Part shown: positions 1 to 7,382 of the stretch, one piece after another
Numbering within the stretch: position 1 is the stretch's first letter
How the letters are laid out: each line of letters starts with the position of its first letter
NCBI GenBank assembly: GCA_002500505.1
Contig: DLRM01000060.1
Span: 1 to 44,350 of the forward strand
Direction of reading: 5' to 3'
From: Planctomycetes bacterium UBA7888
GTDB taxonomy: Bacteria; Planctomycetota; UBA1135
DNA: 44,350 nt
Notes under the pieces: generated by a model
Databases searched by the model: none
The model's input: the letters and a program-made list of their open reading frames with translations, nothing else
Told to the model about the DNA's origin: nothing
Made by a program: the position numbers and the translations under genes

Positions 1-67
1 CGACCCTCGCTCACGAAAAGGTCATGCCGGGGATCTTCTTATTGAAGCCAGCGTTAATTTTAATCAT
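1..67 (-). CDS. Possible start of a short protein cut by the left edge
   Basis: From an ATG at 67 the minus strand reads MIKINAGFNKKIPGMTFS and then meets an in-frame TGA at 13-11, with only a few bases left before the window edge. The opening resembles, from memory, short planctomycete or phage-like hypothetical proteins that begin MIKI..GFxxKI. Read one frame over, the last bases give VSEGR, which could mean a one-base frameshift instead of a real stop. There is no clear ribosome binding site. It could also be noise. Nothing can be said about function. Confidence 0.2.
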
Positions 68-213
68 GGGTTTATTTGGTTTTGATTCGGAGGTAGCGCA
101 GATAGGCGATGATGCGTTTCTGCACGGGTGTATGGGTGAGTATTTCAATGGCGCAAGTCAGCACCACTCGTAAGGTCGAGTTCATTTCATGGTTTTTGGA
201 TTGGGGTGAACGA

Positions 214-243
214 CAAAAGCCCCCGGCTTGGATGCCGAGGGCT
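214..243 (-). terminator. Rho-independent terminator after the zinc-ribbon gene
   Basis: On the minus strand a 10-bp stem (AGCCCTCGGC with GCCGGGGGCT, one mismatch) with a 6-nt loop is followed by TTTTGTCG. It lies 55 bases past the stop codon of the zinc-ribbon gene at 298-651. Confidence 0.7.
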
Positions 244-297
244 GTGAGTGAGGAGGCAGATGCCTCTAGTGTTTTATGCCGGGTTTCGGAGCGAATT

Positions 298-651
298 TCA
301 GGAAATCGCGCCACGTCTCCCAATGAACTTCCCTTTCTTACAGTTGGGGCATGGCTTCTCACCGAGACCCCAAGTGTCAGTAATTTGTTCAGCCTTGCAC
401 TTCGGGCAGGCTGAAATTGGATCCCTAGAGTCCACCATGAATTCTTTTCCGCAAGAAAGGCACAGATGCGGCGAGTCGTTCCCAATGCAGCGAGCTAAGG
501 CTTCATGGTTGGGATGATAGGCATATATTTTTCTGTCCACAGGCCTGCCCTCTAAATCAATGGACTTCTCGATGTAATACGGATTGCCGTCATCCCAAGA
601 TTCAACGGTATGCCCGCACCCATTGCAGATAAAGATCGTTTGCTGTGCCAT
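298..651 (-). CDS. Zinc-ribbon protein with four CxxC knuckles
   Basis: A 117-residue protein without a signal peptide, so probably cytoplasmic. It has four CxxC pairs: Cys9/Cys12 (CNGC), Cys64/Cys67 (CLSC), Cys82/Cys85 (CPKC) and Cys101/Cys104 (CPNC). The spacing suggests one or two zinc-ribbon folds at the C-terminus plus an N-terminal knuckle. The end is basic (KKGKFIGRRG). I do not recognise a named family. Nucleic-acid or protein binding is the usual role of such ribbons, but that is inference. It is a single-gene unit followed by a terminator. All its cysteines are encoded by TGT or TGC, so ordinary Cys codons are in use here. Confidence 0.8.
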   Translation of the reverse strand: MAQQTIFICNGCGHTVESWDDGNPYYIEKSIDLEGRPVDRKIYAYHPNHEALARCIGNDSPHLCLSCGKEFMVDSRDPISACPKCKAEQITDTWGLGEKPCPNCKKGKFIGRRGAIS

Positions 652-729
652 AGTTGAATGATAGGTCTCCGCCGAGTTATGGGGGGGAGCTAATTCTGGG
701 CCGCAGTCTGCGAGATGTGATCGCCGAAC
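652..729. other. Short intergenic spacer
   Basis: This lies between the start of the zinc-ribbon gene and the stop of the Sec-thioredoxin gene, both on the minus strand. No open frame or strong hairpin was seen. It should hold the zinc-ribbon promoter. Confidence 0.3.
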
Positions 730-1677
730 CTAGCCGTCTTCTTTCAAGGCGTCTAAGTCGGCCTTCATGCCGTCCAACATCTTTTTGGCACGGGGATTTT
801 TGCCGTATGCTTCCAGGTAGGCGTCATAGCCTTTTTGGAACATGGCGGAATCCTTGCGCTTTTTGGAAACATTTAAAACAGCGGACCAGAAAGATCGGTT
901 GAACTTAGAGGGGAACTTCCCTTCGTTGGCCATTTCGTACAAAAGGATTTCTGTATCGGGCCAAGCTTCCTTGTCTCGACGCGTTGTGCGTATCAGCGTA
1001 TCGATTTCAAGGTCTAAAAGGAGGGCGTCAATCTCTCCGACTTGGACTTTCCATTCTTTGGCACCTTTCCTGGGCTTCTTCAAAGCTTCGCGCCGACCCT
1101 TGGCGTCCTCGAAGTTGGCCGCACCCATTTGAAGTTCTAGCAACAAAAGGCGGGACTCCAAGCCCGGAACACCTTTTGCAACCTTCTTGCGTAGGCTCAG
1201 CAAGTCATTTGCAGCACTTGCACCAGCTTTGAAAGCGTCCATGTCTCGACCGGTCGGCTTTCCAATTTTGTTGCCGTCGCCGTCGAGGTAGATGAGATAG
1301 GGGAATCCAGTGCCGCCATAGTCGCGCAGCAAGGCATCGTTTTCACGATCCGGAATCCGGGTCATCACACTCAGGAAAGGCACCACATCGTTTTGGGCCC
1401 AAGCTTTAAAATCGTCTGTGGAGAGTGAACCACCCTCCAATGATTTACAAGGTGGTCATGGTGAATAGGATCGCGTGAAGTAAGCGAACACAACTTTGTT
1501 CTCCCTCTTCGCGCGAGCCAAAGCAGCAGTTAAATCTTCGCTCCAACCGCCGTGGGCAACCCAGGATTCGGCGATTTTTGCTTCGTACTTGGCGACAAGG
1601 TCATCGTCCTGTGCCGCCAACGGAGCGGCCGACAGAATTCCCACCACCAAAAAGGCTGAAATGAGGCTAGCTTTCAT
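730..1677 (-). CDS. Exported thioredoxin-like selenoprotein (U-P-P-C)
   Basis: Read through the TGA at 1458-1456, this is one 315-residue protein. It starts at ATG 1677 with a signal peptide ending near LAAQ (residue 23). A thioredoxin-like segment follows (about 50-150): FAYFTRSYSP-U-P-P-C-KSLEGG. The TGA (residue 74) sits where the first Cys of the CxxC motif is expected, and Cys77 is the only cysteine left. The downstream text (GTGFPYLIYLDGDG) supplies the cis-Pro strand typical of the fold. The last 150 residues are a helical, lysine-rich region. The two halves are in the same frame with no indel. Expected role: periplasmic thiol/selenol redox. Without recoding it would be a useless 73-residue stub. 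Selenocysteine is inferred from motif position and the hairpin at 1420-1438. A nonsense mutation is the alternative but fits poorly with three similar genes nearby. Confidence 0.85.
1420..1438 (-). promoter_or_regulatory. Candidate bacterial SECIS stem-loop
   Basis: On the minus strand, 17 nt after the TGA at 1458-1456, GGAGGGT pairs with ACTCTCC (7 bp including one G-T) around the loop GGTTC. Bacterial SECIS elements lie inside the coding region just after UGA and present a G-U in the apical loop to SelB. The same loop occurs at 13769-13787. Confidence 0.55.
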
Positions 1678-1792
1678 GCCGGCATCCTAGCACGGAAGGG
1701 ACGCTCGTGGGCTTTGCTTTTCGCCCTGATAGCGGATTTTCTTGAGCTTGGATGTGTGGTCGCGGCCCCCTCTCTTCGCTATTCTTTTTGGC

Positions 1793-2137
1793 ATGACTGC
1801 CACCACCGTCTGGTTTAATCCGAATTGTTCCAAATGCAGAGCTGTGCGAGAAATTCTCACCGAGAGAGGTGTAGAAGCCGATTATCGCCACTATTTGGAG
1901 ACTCCTCCGACTTTGGAAGAACTTGCACGAGTCTTGGAGGGGATGGATGGGACAGCGCAGAACATCCTTCGCTCGAAGGAGGCCGCTTATGGCGAGCTTG
2001 GGCTGGCAGAAGCTACCGATGGCGAGTGCCTGCAGGCTTTGACTGCACATCCGGAGCTTTTGAATCGCCCTATTTTGGAGCATGAGGGGAAGTCCATTGT
2101 GGCGCGGCCTGCTGAACTCGCTCTCGATCTGCTTTAG
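1793..2137 (+). CDS. ArsC/Spx-family glutaredoxin-like reductase
   Basis: A 114-residue protein starting at ATG 1793. An upstream in-frame extension exists but the family begins at TTVWFNPNC. The N-terminus carries Cys12-Ser-Lys-Cys15 after FNPN, the ArsC/YffB/Spx active-site strand. The C-terminal half has LNRPILEHEG, matching the conserved Arg-Pro loop of arsenate reductases. The CxxC pair instead of a single Cys leaves it open whether it reduces arsenate through glutaredoxin or has another thiol role. It is cytoplasmic, with no signal peptide. It is followed 38 bases later by a cupin gene on the same strand, so the two may be co-transcribed. Confidence 0.8.
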   Translation: MTATTVWFNPNCSKCRAVREILTERGVEADYRHYLETPPTLEELARVLEGMDGTAQNILRSKEAAYGELGLAEATDGECLQALTAHPELLNRPILEHEGKSIVARPAELALDLL

Positions 2138-2175
2138 GGGCGGATTCTTCTGGAACAGAGGCTAATCTAGACAGC

Positions 2176-2541
2176 ATGGCTGAATCGATAGACCTTCACA
2201 AAAAGCTGGAGACCATTCGTCAATTTTGGCATCCAAAAATCATTGGCGAAGCGAATGGTCAGTACATCAAGCTTGCGCGGTGCGAAGGAGAACTTGAATG
2301 GCATCGCCACCAGGAAGAAGACGAAGTCTTTTTGTGTTTGGAGGGTCAATTGAGACTCGAAATGCGAGACGAGGAAGTAGTTCTGAATCCTGGAGAATTG
2401 TTTGTGGTCCCGCGCGGCGTGGAACATAAACCTCATGCGCAACCCAATACTTCCGTTCTTCTGGTCGAGCCGAAAAGTACTCAGCATCTCGGTGAACTTG
2501 AAAGTCCAAGAGCCGTAAATATTGAGGAGCAGATGGAGTGA
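2176..2541 (+). CDS. Small single-domain cupin protein
   Basis: A 121-residue protein with both cupin motifs. Motif 1 is around residues 36-55 (LEWHRHQEEDEVFLCLEG, with two His and a Glu as metal ligands). Motif 2 is around 72-85 (PGELFVVPRGVEHKP, third His). It belongs to the small cupin_2 proteins that often bind a metal, with substrate unknown. It ends with TGA overlapping the GTG start of the transporter that follows by four bases, so translation is probably coupled. No signal peptide. Confidence 0.8.
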   Translation: MAESIDLHKKLETIRQFWHPKIIGEANGQYIKLARCEGELEWHRHQEEDEVFLCLEGQLRLEMRDEEVVLNPGELFVVPRGVEHKPHAQPNTSVLLVEPKSTQHLGELESPRAVNIEEQME

Positions 2542-3434
2542 CCGGCCCAACGGAGTCGATGCAAAGGGTCTGGGCCTCGCTTTGGATTGGCCTTTTGGGA
2601 GTGTCTACTGGGGCAGTTTTGGTCAAGCTAGCAGGCTCGGAAGCCCATCACCTGACGATTGCTTCCTGGAGATGCTTGGTCGCCGCCGCCATCCTTTTTT
2701 TGATTGCCCCTTTTCAGATTGTTCGCTCCTGGAAAAGTTTTGAAAGGCGAACGGTTGCGAAGTTAATGATTGGAGGTGCACTTTTAGCAGTTCATTTTGG
2801 AAGCTGGATTGCATCCCTCCAGTACACCTCCGTAGTGAGCAGCCTGGCCCTTGTTACGACCACACCTCTTTGGGCTGCGATTTTCTCCCATTTTCTTCTT
2901 CGTGAGTCTGCAACAAAACGTCAGATTCAAGGAATATTGATTGCAGCCTTGGGGTTAGGTTTCTTTGTCCTTAGCCAATCGTCTGCAACAGTAGGAAGTC
3001 GGCCTCTCCTGGGGAATGCCCTCGCACTTCTTGGAGCCATATCGTTCAGTTTGTATTTGATTACAAGTCGTTCTCTTCAAAAGACTCTTCCTGTCATCCC
3101 TTTCCTTTCCTCTGTCTATGGAGTTGCTGGGGTGCTTCTATTGAGTGTGGTGCTTCTGACCCAAGAGAGCTTCCTCGGCTTTTCCTCTATGACATATCTT
3201 TGGCTTTTACTGTGCGGAATTCTTCCCCAACTCATTGGGCATTCTGGTTATAACTTTGCTCTCCGTCGGCTCTCACCCCCAACAGTTTCGATTGCACTGA
3301 TTGGCGAGCCCGTTCTGGGTTCGATATTTGCCTGGGCTGTATTAGGGGAAGGGGCTACCTCGGGCGAAATTTTCGGAGGCTGCATTATTCTTTATGGAAT
3401 CTTTTATGCGTCCAGGAAGCCACACTTTCAATAG
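2538..3434 (+). CDS. EamA/DMT-superfamily permease
   Basis: A 298-residue membrane protein with about ten hydrophobic segments arranged as two EamA repeats. Typical pieces are SIAWSLVTTTPLWAA-like text in repeat 1 (VSSLALVTTTPLWAAIF) and STVSIALIGEPVLGSIFAW in repeat 2. Such proteins export or exchange small metabolites, and the substrate cannot be told from sequence. The start is a GTG at 2538 overlapping the cupin stop (GTGA). An ATG at 2559 is an alternative. Pairing with the cupin suggests a two- or three-gene unit beginning at 1793. Confidence 0.8.
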   Translation: MTGPTESMQRVWASLWIGLLGVSTGAVLVKLAGSEAHHLTIASWRCLVAAAILFLIAPFQIVRSWKSFERRTVAKLMIGGALLAVHFGSWIASLQYTSVVSSLALVTTTPLWAAIFSHFLLRESATKRQIQGILIAALGLGFFVLSQSSATVGSRPLLGNALALLGAISFSLYLITSRSLQKTLPVIPFLSSVYGVAGVLLLSVVLLTQESFLGFSSMTYLWLLLCGILPQLIGHSGYNFALRRLSPPTVSIALIGEPVLGSIFAWAVLGEGATSGEIFGGCIILYGIFYASRKPHFQ

Positions 3435-3537
3435 GAAGGTAAATAAGAGAGTAGGCTCCAGAGTTTGTTCACTTTAGTTCGCTAGATTTTTCTGCGGGCA
3501 CCCAGGTGAAGCTCGTTTTCTTGGATCACTGACTTGA

Positions 3538-3882
3538 CTAATATGTTGGCATCGCTCGGTCTACATCTCTCTGCCAAGCTGCGATGCCACCCGTTAAGTT
3601 CCTGACATCGCGGTGACCAAGTTGGGAGAGAGCAAGACAAACCTGCGCACTTCGTACACCGTGGTGACAGTAAACAATGGTGAGCGTTGCATTGCCTGCC
3701 TCTTCCTCTAGCCACGTATTTGCCGAGGACAAAGGGCGGAAAATCCCGCCTGGAATCCGGCATATATCCCACTCTTCAAGCTCCCTAACATCAAGAATGC
3801 GAAGGCCTCGATTAAGGAGGGCCTTTTCCTTGAGTTCTTTTGGGGAGATGGGTTCGATTTCCGGGGAATGGTTTTCTTCCAC
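3538..3882 (-). CDS. Rhodanese-like sulfurtransferase
   Basis: A single rhodanese domain: ISPKELKEK near the start, LRILDVRELEEWDICRIPGG, then the active-site loop VYCHHGVRSAQ with Cys72, and a C-terminal NLTGGIAAWQRDVD. The length is about 114 residues if the GTG at 3882 is the start. The frame stays open to 4005, but that would run into the divergent yaaA gene. It would carry a persulfide and pass sulfur to an acceptor, or act as a stand-alone binding domain. Its Cys is a normal codon, unlike the UGA-bearing redox genes in this window. No export signal. Confidence 0.75.
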   Translation of the reverse strand: MEENHSPEIEPISPKELKEKALLNRGLRILDVRELEEWDICRIPGGIFRPLSSANTWLEEEAGNATLTIVYCHHGVRSAQVCLALSQLGHRDVRNLTGGIAAWQRDVDRAMPTY

Positions 3883-3932
3883 GGAGAGAGGATATCGTTT
3901 TCCAATGAGTGCATCTCTTCTAGAATCTCCTA

Positions 3933-4703
3933 GTGTTGATTCTCCTTTCTCCCACAAAAAAATTAGGTACAGAGCATCCTGCTGGACTGCCGTGCACAGG
4001 GCCAAGCTTTAAGAAGGAGGCAAATCGCCTTGTCCGAGGATTACGTCAGCTTTCGTCCACTCAGTTGGGATCCTTGATGAACTTAAGCGATTCTCTAGAA
4101 AAGCTAACCTATGATCGGCTTCAATCTTGGTCACCCAATCCAAAAATTGGTCAAGCAGTTCCGAGTCTATTTGCATATCAAGGCGAAGTGTTCTCAAAGA
4201 TGAACCCAGCGGACTTTTCGGAATCCGAGTTTGATTTCTCGCAGAAACACCTAAGGATTGTCTCTGGACTTTATGGGCTGTTGCGTCCTTTAGACTCCAT
4301 CATGCCTTATCGGCTTGAAATGGGCCTCCCATGGTCTTGCGGAAAGGGGAATAGCTTGTACGAGTTTTGGGGTGAAAGAATCGCCAATGCGGTAAATAGC
4401 CAGCTTGCATGTCAAGGAGATGACATTGTTGTCAATCTTGCATCCAATGAATACATCAAGGCTGTGCAACCGAATAAGATTGCTGGCCAGATTCTGACAC
4501 CCATCTTTAAGGAAAAGAAAGGTGAGAAATTCCGAGTTGTGAGTTTTTGCGCGAAACGCGCGCGGGGACTAATGAGCCGCTTTATTATTAAAAATAAAGC
4601 GAAAGTGCCAGAAGAGCTCAAAGGCTTTCGTGAAGATGGCTATCGATTTCAGCCTAAGCTCTCTTCAGAAAAAGATTGGGTTTTTACGCGGCCGACCCCT
4701 TAG
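3933..4703 (+). CDS. yaaA: YaaA/DUF328 peroxide-response protein
   Basis: A 256-residue protein beginning MLILLSPTKKL, the family signature (E. coli YaaA begins MLILISPAK). Other family blocks are visible: the RIVSGLYGLLRPLDSIMPYRLEMG core, NLASNEYIKAV, and the SFCAKRARGLMSRFII segment. In E. coli YaaA limits free iron and DNA damage during peroxide stress. The start is a GTG at 3933, diverging from the rhodanese gene with about 50 bases between. The 3' end overlaps the ATP-grasp gene on the other strand by 20 bases. Confidence 0.9.
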   Translation: MLILLSPTKKLGTEHPAGLPCTGPSFKKEANRLVRGLRQLSSTQLGSLMNLSDSLEKLTYDRLQSWSPNPKIGQAVPSLFAYQGEVFSKMNPADFSESEFDFSQKHLRIVSGLYGLLRPLDSIMPYRLEMGLPWSCGKGNSLYEFWGERIANAVNSQLACQGDDIVVNLASNEYIKAVQPNKIAGQILTPIFKEKKGEKFRVVSFCAKRARGLMSRFIIKNKAKVPEELKGFREDGYRFQPKLSSEKDWVFTRPTP

Positions 4704-5715
4704 CCACTCTTCTTTGCGCCACGCAGTTTGATTTTTTTTCTCGTTCAAAACGAGCGAATGCAGCATCTACAAGGAGTTGGGTGAAGCCTTCATGGCCAGC
4801 AGGGTCGTTGGCCAGAATGAAGTCGGCGCTACCAGCCGCATCCTCGGGGTAATAGATTCCGCAGTTGGCGTTAATCTCCAACATGTAGGGCGTCCCATCT
4901 TCTGCAATGCGGATATCGCAACGGGCAAAGCCAGCTCCGTTTAGCTCACGAAAAAGATCAGCGGACTCTTTGCGCAATCGTGCGGCAAGGACAGGATCTT
5001 TGACTGGAGTTGTGCTTAGGCCTCGAAATTCTTTTTCGTCCCACTTTAGAGCCTCATGCTTGAAAGTATCGCCCTTAGGGAATTGGTATTGAATGGGAGT
5101 AAATGTAATAGGAGAATCGGGGTCTTGCGGATTCTCGGCGACAAGAACAGTGCACTCATCCCCCTCGATGAACTCCTCGACAAGGGCGGCGCCGTGCTTT
5201 GAAATGATTTTATTTACTTGTCGCCACAGGCCCGCTTCGGTTGTGACTTTGGAATGACGACTCAAATCCACGCTTGCGTAGCTACTGTAGTGTTTGACGA
5301 AAAGTGGGAATTTCAGTTTGCTTAAAACCTTGTCCAAGCTTTCTTCCTCGCCGACTCGCACCGATGCAGGAGTGTGGATGCCAAGCTTTCGACAAACTCG
5401 CTTGGTCTTTTCGCGCGAGGGCTCCCAGAACTCTGCATTAGCGCCTGTATAGGGGACTCCAAGCCGGTCAAGAGTTTCGACTACTTCTACGCCGGGATTG
5501 TCTTCTTCGCATGCGGAACCATCGCAAAGGTTGAAAAAAAGGTCGAAGCCGTCTTGAACAAGGGACTCAACTTCTTGAACAGAGGTTTCTTTGTCTTCGA
5601 TGTACCCCAAATGCCATTCAACATCAGGGAGGAAGGGGCGAGGGTCGCAGGGCCAATCGTCTTTAGGGAAATCCTCAGAGTCAATGGCTTGATTTGTTAG
5701 GAGGCAAACGCGCAC
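4684..5715 (-). CDS. ATP-grasp ligase of the D-Ala-D-Ala ligase type
   Basis: A 343-residue protein. The N-terminal third (to about 110) is a Rossmann-like preATP-grasp region with LFFNLCDGSA. The ATP-grasp domain follows: FPLFVKHYSSYASVDLS (glycine-loop equivalent), ALVEEFIEGDECTVLV, and the metal-binding strand RCDIRIAEDGTPYMLEINANCG. This matches D-alanine-D-alanine ligase-like enzymes of unknown amino-acid substrate. True Ddl usually sits with mur genes, which are absent here. The start is GTG at 5715. It converges on yaaA with a 20-base overlap. Confidence 0.8.
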   Translation of the reverse strand: MRVCLLTNQAIDSEDFPKDDWPCDPRPFLPDVEWHLGYIEDKETSVQEVESLVQDGFDLFFNLCDGSACEEDNPGVEVVETLDRLGVPYTGANAEFWEPSREKTKRVCRKLGIHTPASVRVGEEESLDKVLSKLKFPLFVKHYSSYASVDLSRHSKVTTEAGLWRQVNKIISKHGAALVEEFIEGDECTVLVAENPQDPDSPITFTPIQYQFPKGDTFKHEALKWDEKEFRGLSTTPVKDPVLAARLRKESADLFRELNGAGFARCDIRIAEDGTPYMLEINANCGIYYPEDAAGSADFILANDPAGHEGFTQLLVDAAFARFEREKKSNCVAQRRVAKGSAA

Positions 5716-5742
5716 AATCCTATTTTAGCAAAATAGATTACA

Positions 5743-7332
5743 ATGCAAAGCATGAAGTCCCCTCTCATCTTCGCTCTACTTTTGTTTTCTTCCCCCATGC
5801 TTGCGCAGACAGAACTGCTTCATGTGGAGAGTCCAGGTGGGAAAATTGAATTTGGTCGCAACTGTGTTGGCGTTGACGATCAAAATGGGGATAACGTCCC
5901 CGACTTTTTAGTGGGTGCGAATAAAGATAAATCGATTGGCATTCAAACGGGTGCGGTTCGGCTCTATTCTGGTGTTGACGCAAGTCTGTTGCACACTTTT
6001 TACGGTGAAGATGAGTGGGATCAGCTTGGTAGTTCCATGGGGAACTTTGGCGACCTTAATGGAGACGGGATAACTGACTTCGGGATTGCTGCAAGCGGAG
6101 ATGACGACAACGGCGATGGCTGCGGAAGTGTTCGGGTGGTTGCCGGTGGGACTTTCCAAACTCTTTTCACTCTGTACGGGTCCTCCGCGAACGACCGTTT
6201 TGGCTCCACAATGGCCTCATTGGGTGATATCAGCGGCGATGGTGTTCCGGACTTTATTATTGGAAGTCGCGATTCAAGTTCTTCTGCAAGTTATGCTGGT
6301 GCTGCGCAAGTTCACGCCTCCGACGGGGCACTCCTTTTTCGAGTTGAAGGCCCTAACGCCGGAGACTTCTTCGGGAAGCGCGTCGCAGCTGCGGGTGACA
6401 TAACCGGAGATGGTGTCCCCGATTTCTTTGTTGGTGCAAACAGATTTGATGGTGCAGCAGGGCTTAACACTGGGGCAGTCTTTCTTTTCTCTGGTTCTGA
6501 CGCATCGTTGGTATTCAGGATTGAGGGCGAAGTTGCTGGCGACAAGATGGGAGGGAATATTTCTGGCGGCCATGACTTGAACGGTGATGGCGAACCAGAC
6601 TTTTTGGTTTACGCTCCCGCGGATGGCCCTTTTGGAATTCAGAGCGGGCGAGTGAATGCATATTCTTCTACTGGCACGAAGTTGTTCTCTCTTTACGGCG
6701 AATCGTCAAACGAACGGTTTGGGGATGGGCTTAGTTTTGTTGAAGACATCAACGGCGATGGAGTTTCGGACATAGCAATTGGTTCTCCAAGGTCGGACAT
6801 CGCTGGCACGGATAATGGCGCGATTCGTTTTTTCTCGGGTGCAACCCAGGAACTTCTTTTCTCCCACACCGGCACATCATTGGGTGCGGAACAAGGCATC
6901 AATGTCTTGCCCATCGGTGATATTAATGCCGATGGTTTGCCCGAATTCATCTCCGGTGCACCGCTCGCCGATTCAGCCTTGGGCTATGATGCGGGCCGAG
7001 TCATTATTTTTTCCGTGGGGAATCATGGGCCATCAATCTGGACGGAGTCCCTCATCGCGGGAACCACGGCTTCTCTGAAATTGCGCAATGCCACTCCAGG
7101 CTCCGTCATATTCGGGTGGTCCCTCGCTGGTGGCGGGCCGATTTCTTCACCTTGGGGAACGGCATCACTTTCGATGCCCGTTCGGGATGCCTCTGCTCAG
7201 GCAGACGCAAGTGGATATGCTTCCATTTCAAACGCAATCCCTTCCAGCCTTTCCGGCCTTTCGGTTTGGTTCCAGGCAGTTGATTTGGGGACAGGCACCT
7301 TGAGCAATGGTCTTGCCCAAATAGTGCAATAG
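5743..7332 (+). CDS. Secreted FG-GAP repeat protein
   Basis: A 529-residue protein with a signal peptide ending SSPMLAQ (start ATG 5743; ATG 5752 also fits). Seven FG-GAP/integrin-alpha-like repeats begin near residues 46, 103, 161, 217, 277, 334 and 392. Each carries a DxNxDxxxD-type Ca-binding loop such as GDLNGDGITDFGI. They should form a seven-bladed beta-propeller. The last 90 residues are the beta domain shared by several exported proteins here, ending in ...SGLSVWFQAV...SNGLAQIVQ. The likely location is the cell surface or outside, in a binding or structural role; no catalytic motif is seen. Confidence 0.85.
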   Translation: MQSMKSPLIFALLLFSSPMLAQTELLHVESPGGKIEFGRNCVGVDDQNGDNVPDFLVGANKDKSIGIQTGAVRLYSGVDASLLHTFYGEDEWDQLGSSMGNFGDLNGDGITDFGIAASGDDDNGDGCGSVRVVAGGTFQTLFTLYGSSANDRFGSTMASLGDISGDGVPDFIIGSRDSSSSASYAGAAQVHASDGALLFRVEGPNAGDFFGKRVAAAGDITGDGVPDFFVGANRFDGAAGLNTGAVFLFSGSDASLVFRIEGEVAGDKMGGNISGGHDLNGDGEPDFLVYAPADGPFGIQSGRVNAYSSTGTKLFSLYGESSNERFGDGLSFVEDINGDGVSDIAIGSPRSDIAGTDNGAIRFFSGATQELLFSHTGTSLGAEQGINVLPIGDINADGLPEFISGAPLADSALGYDAGRVIIFSVGNHGPSIWTESLIAGTTASLKLRNATPGSVIFGWSLAGGGPISSPWGTASLSMPVRDASAQADASGYASISNAIPSSLSGLSVWFQAVDLGTGTLSNGLAQIVQ

Positions 7333-7382
7333 GCCTTCTTGAGGAAGTTTTGCGAACCTCTCAAACTCTACCTGCCCTTAAA

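Noticed and set aside
3708..3914. Alternative minus-strand ORF starting MHSLENDIL inside the rhodanese gene
   Set aside because: It has an ATG with a purine-rich leader but no family features, and it overlaps the well-supported rhodanese frame.
7333..7382. Convergent terminator between the FG-GAP and arylsulfotransferase-like genes
   Set aside because: Only 4-bp stems (CTTC/GAAG, CCCT/AGGG) with poor T tracts.
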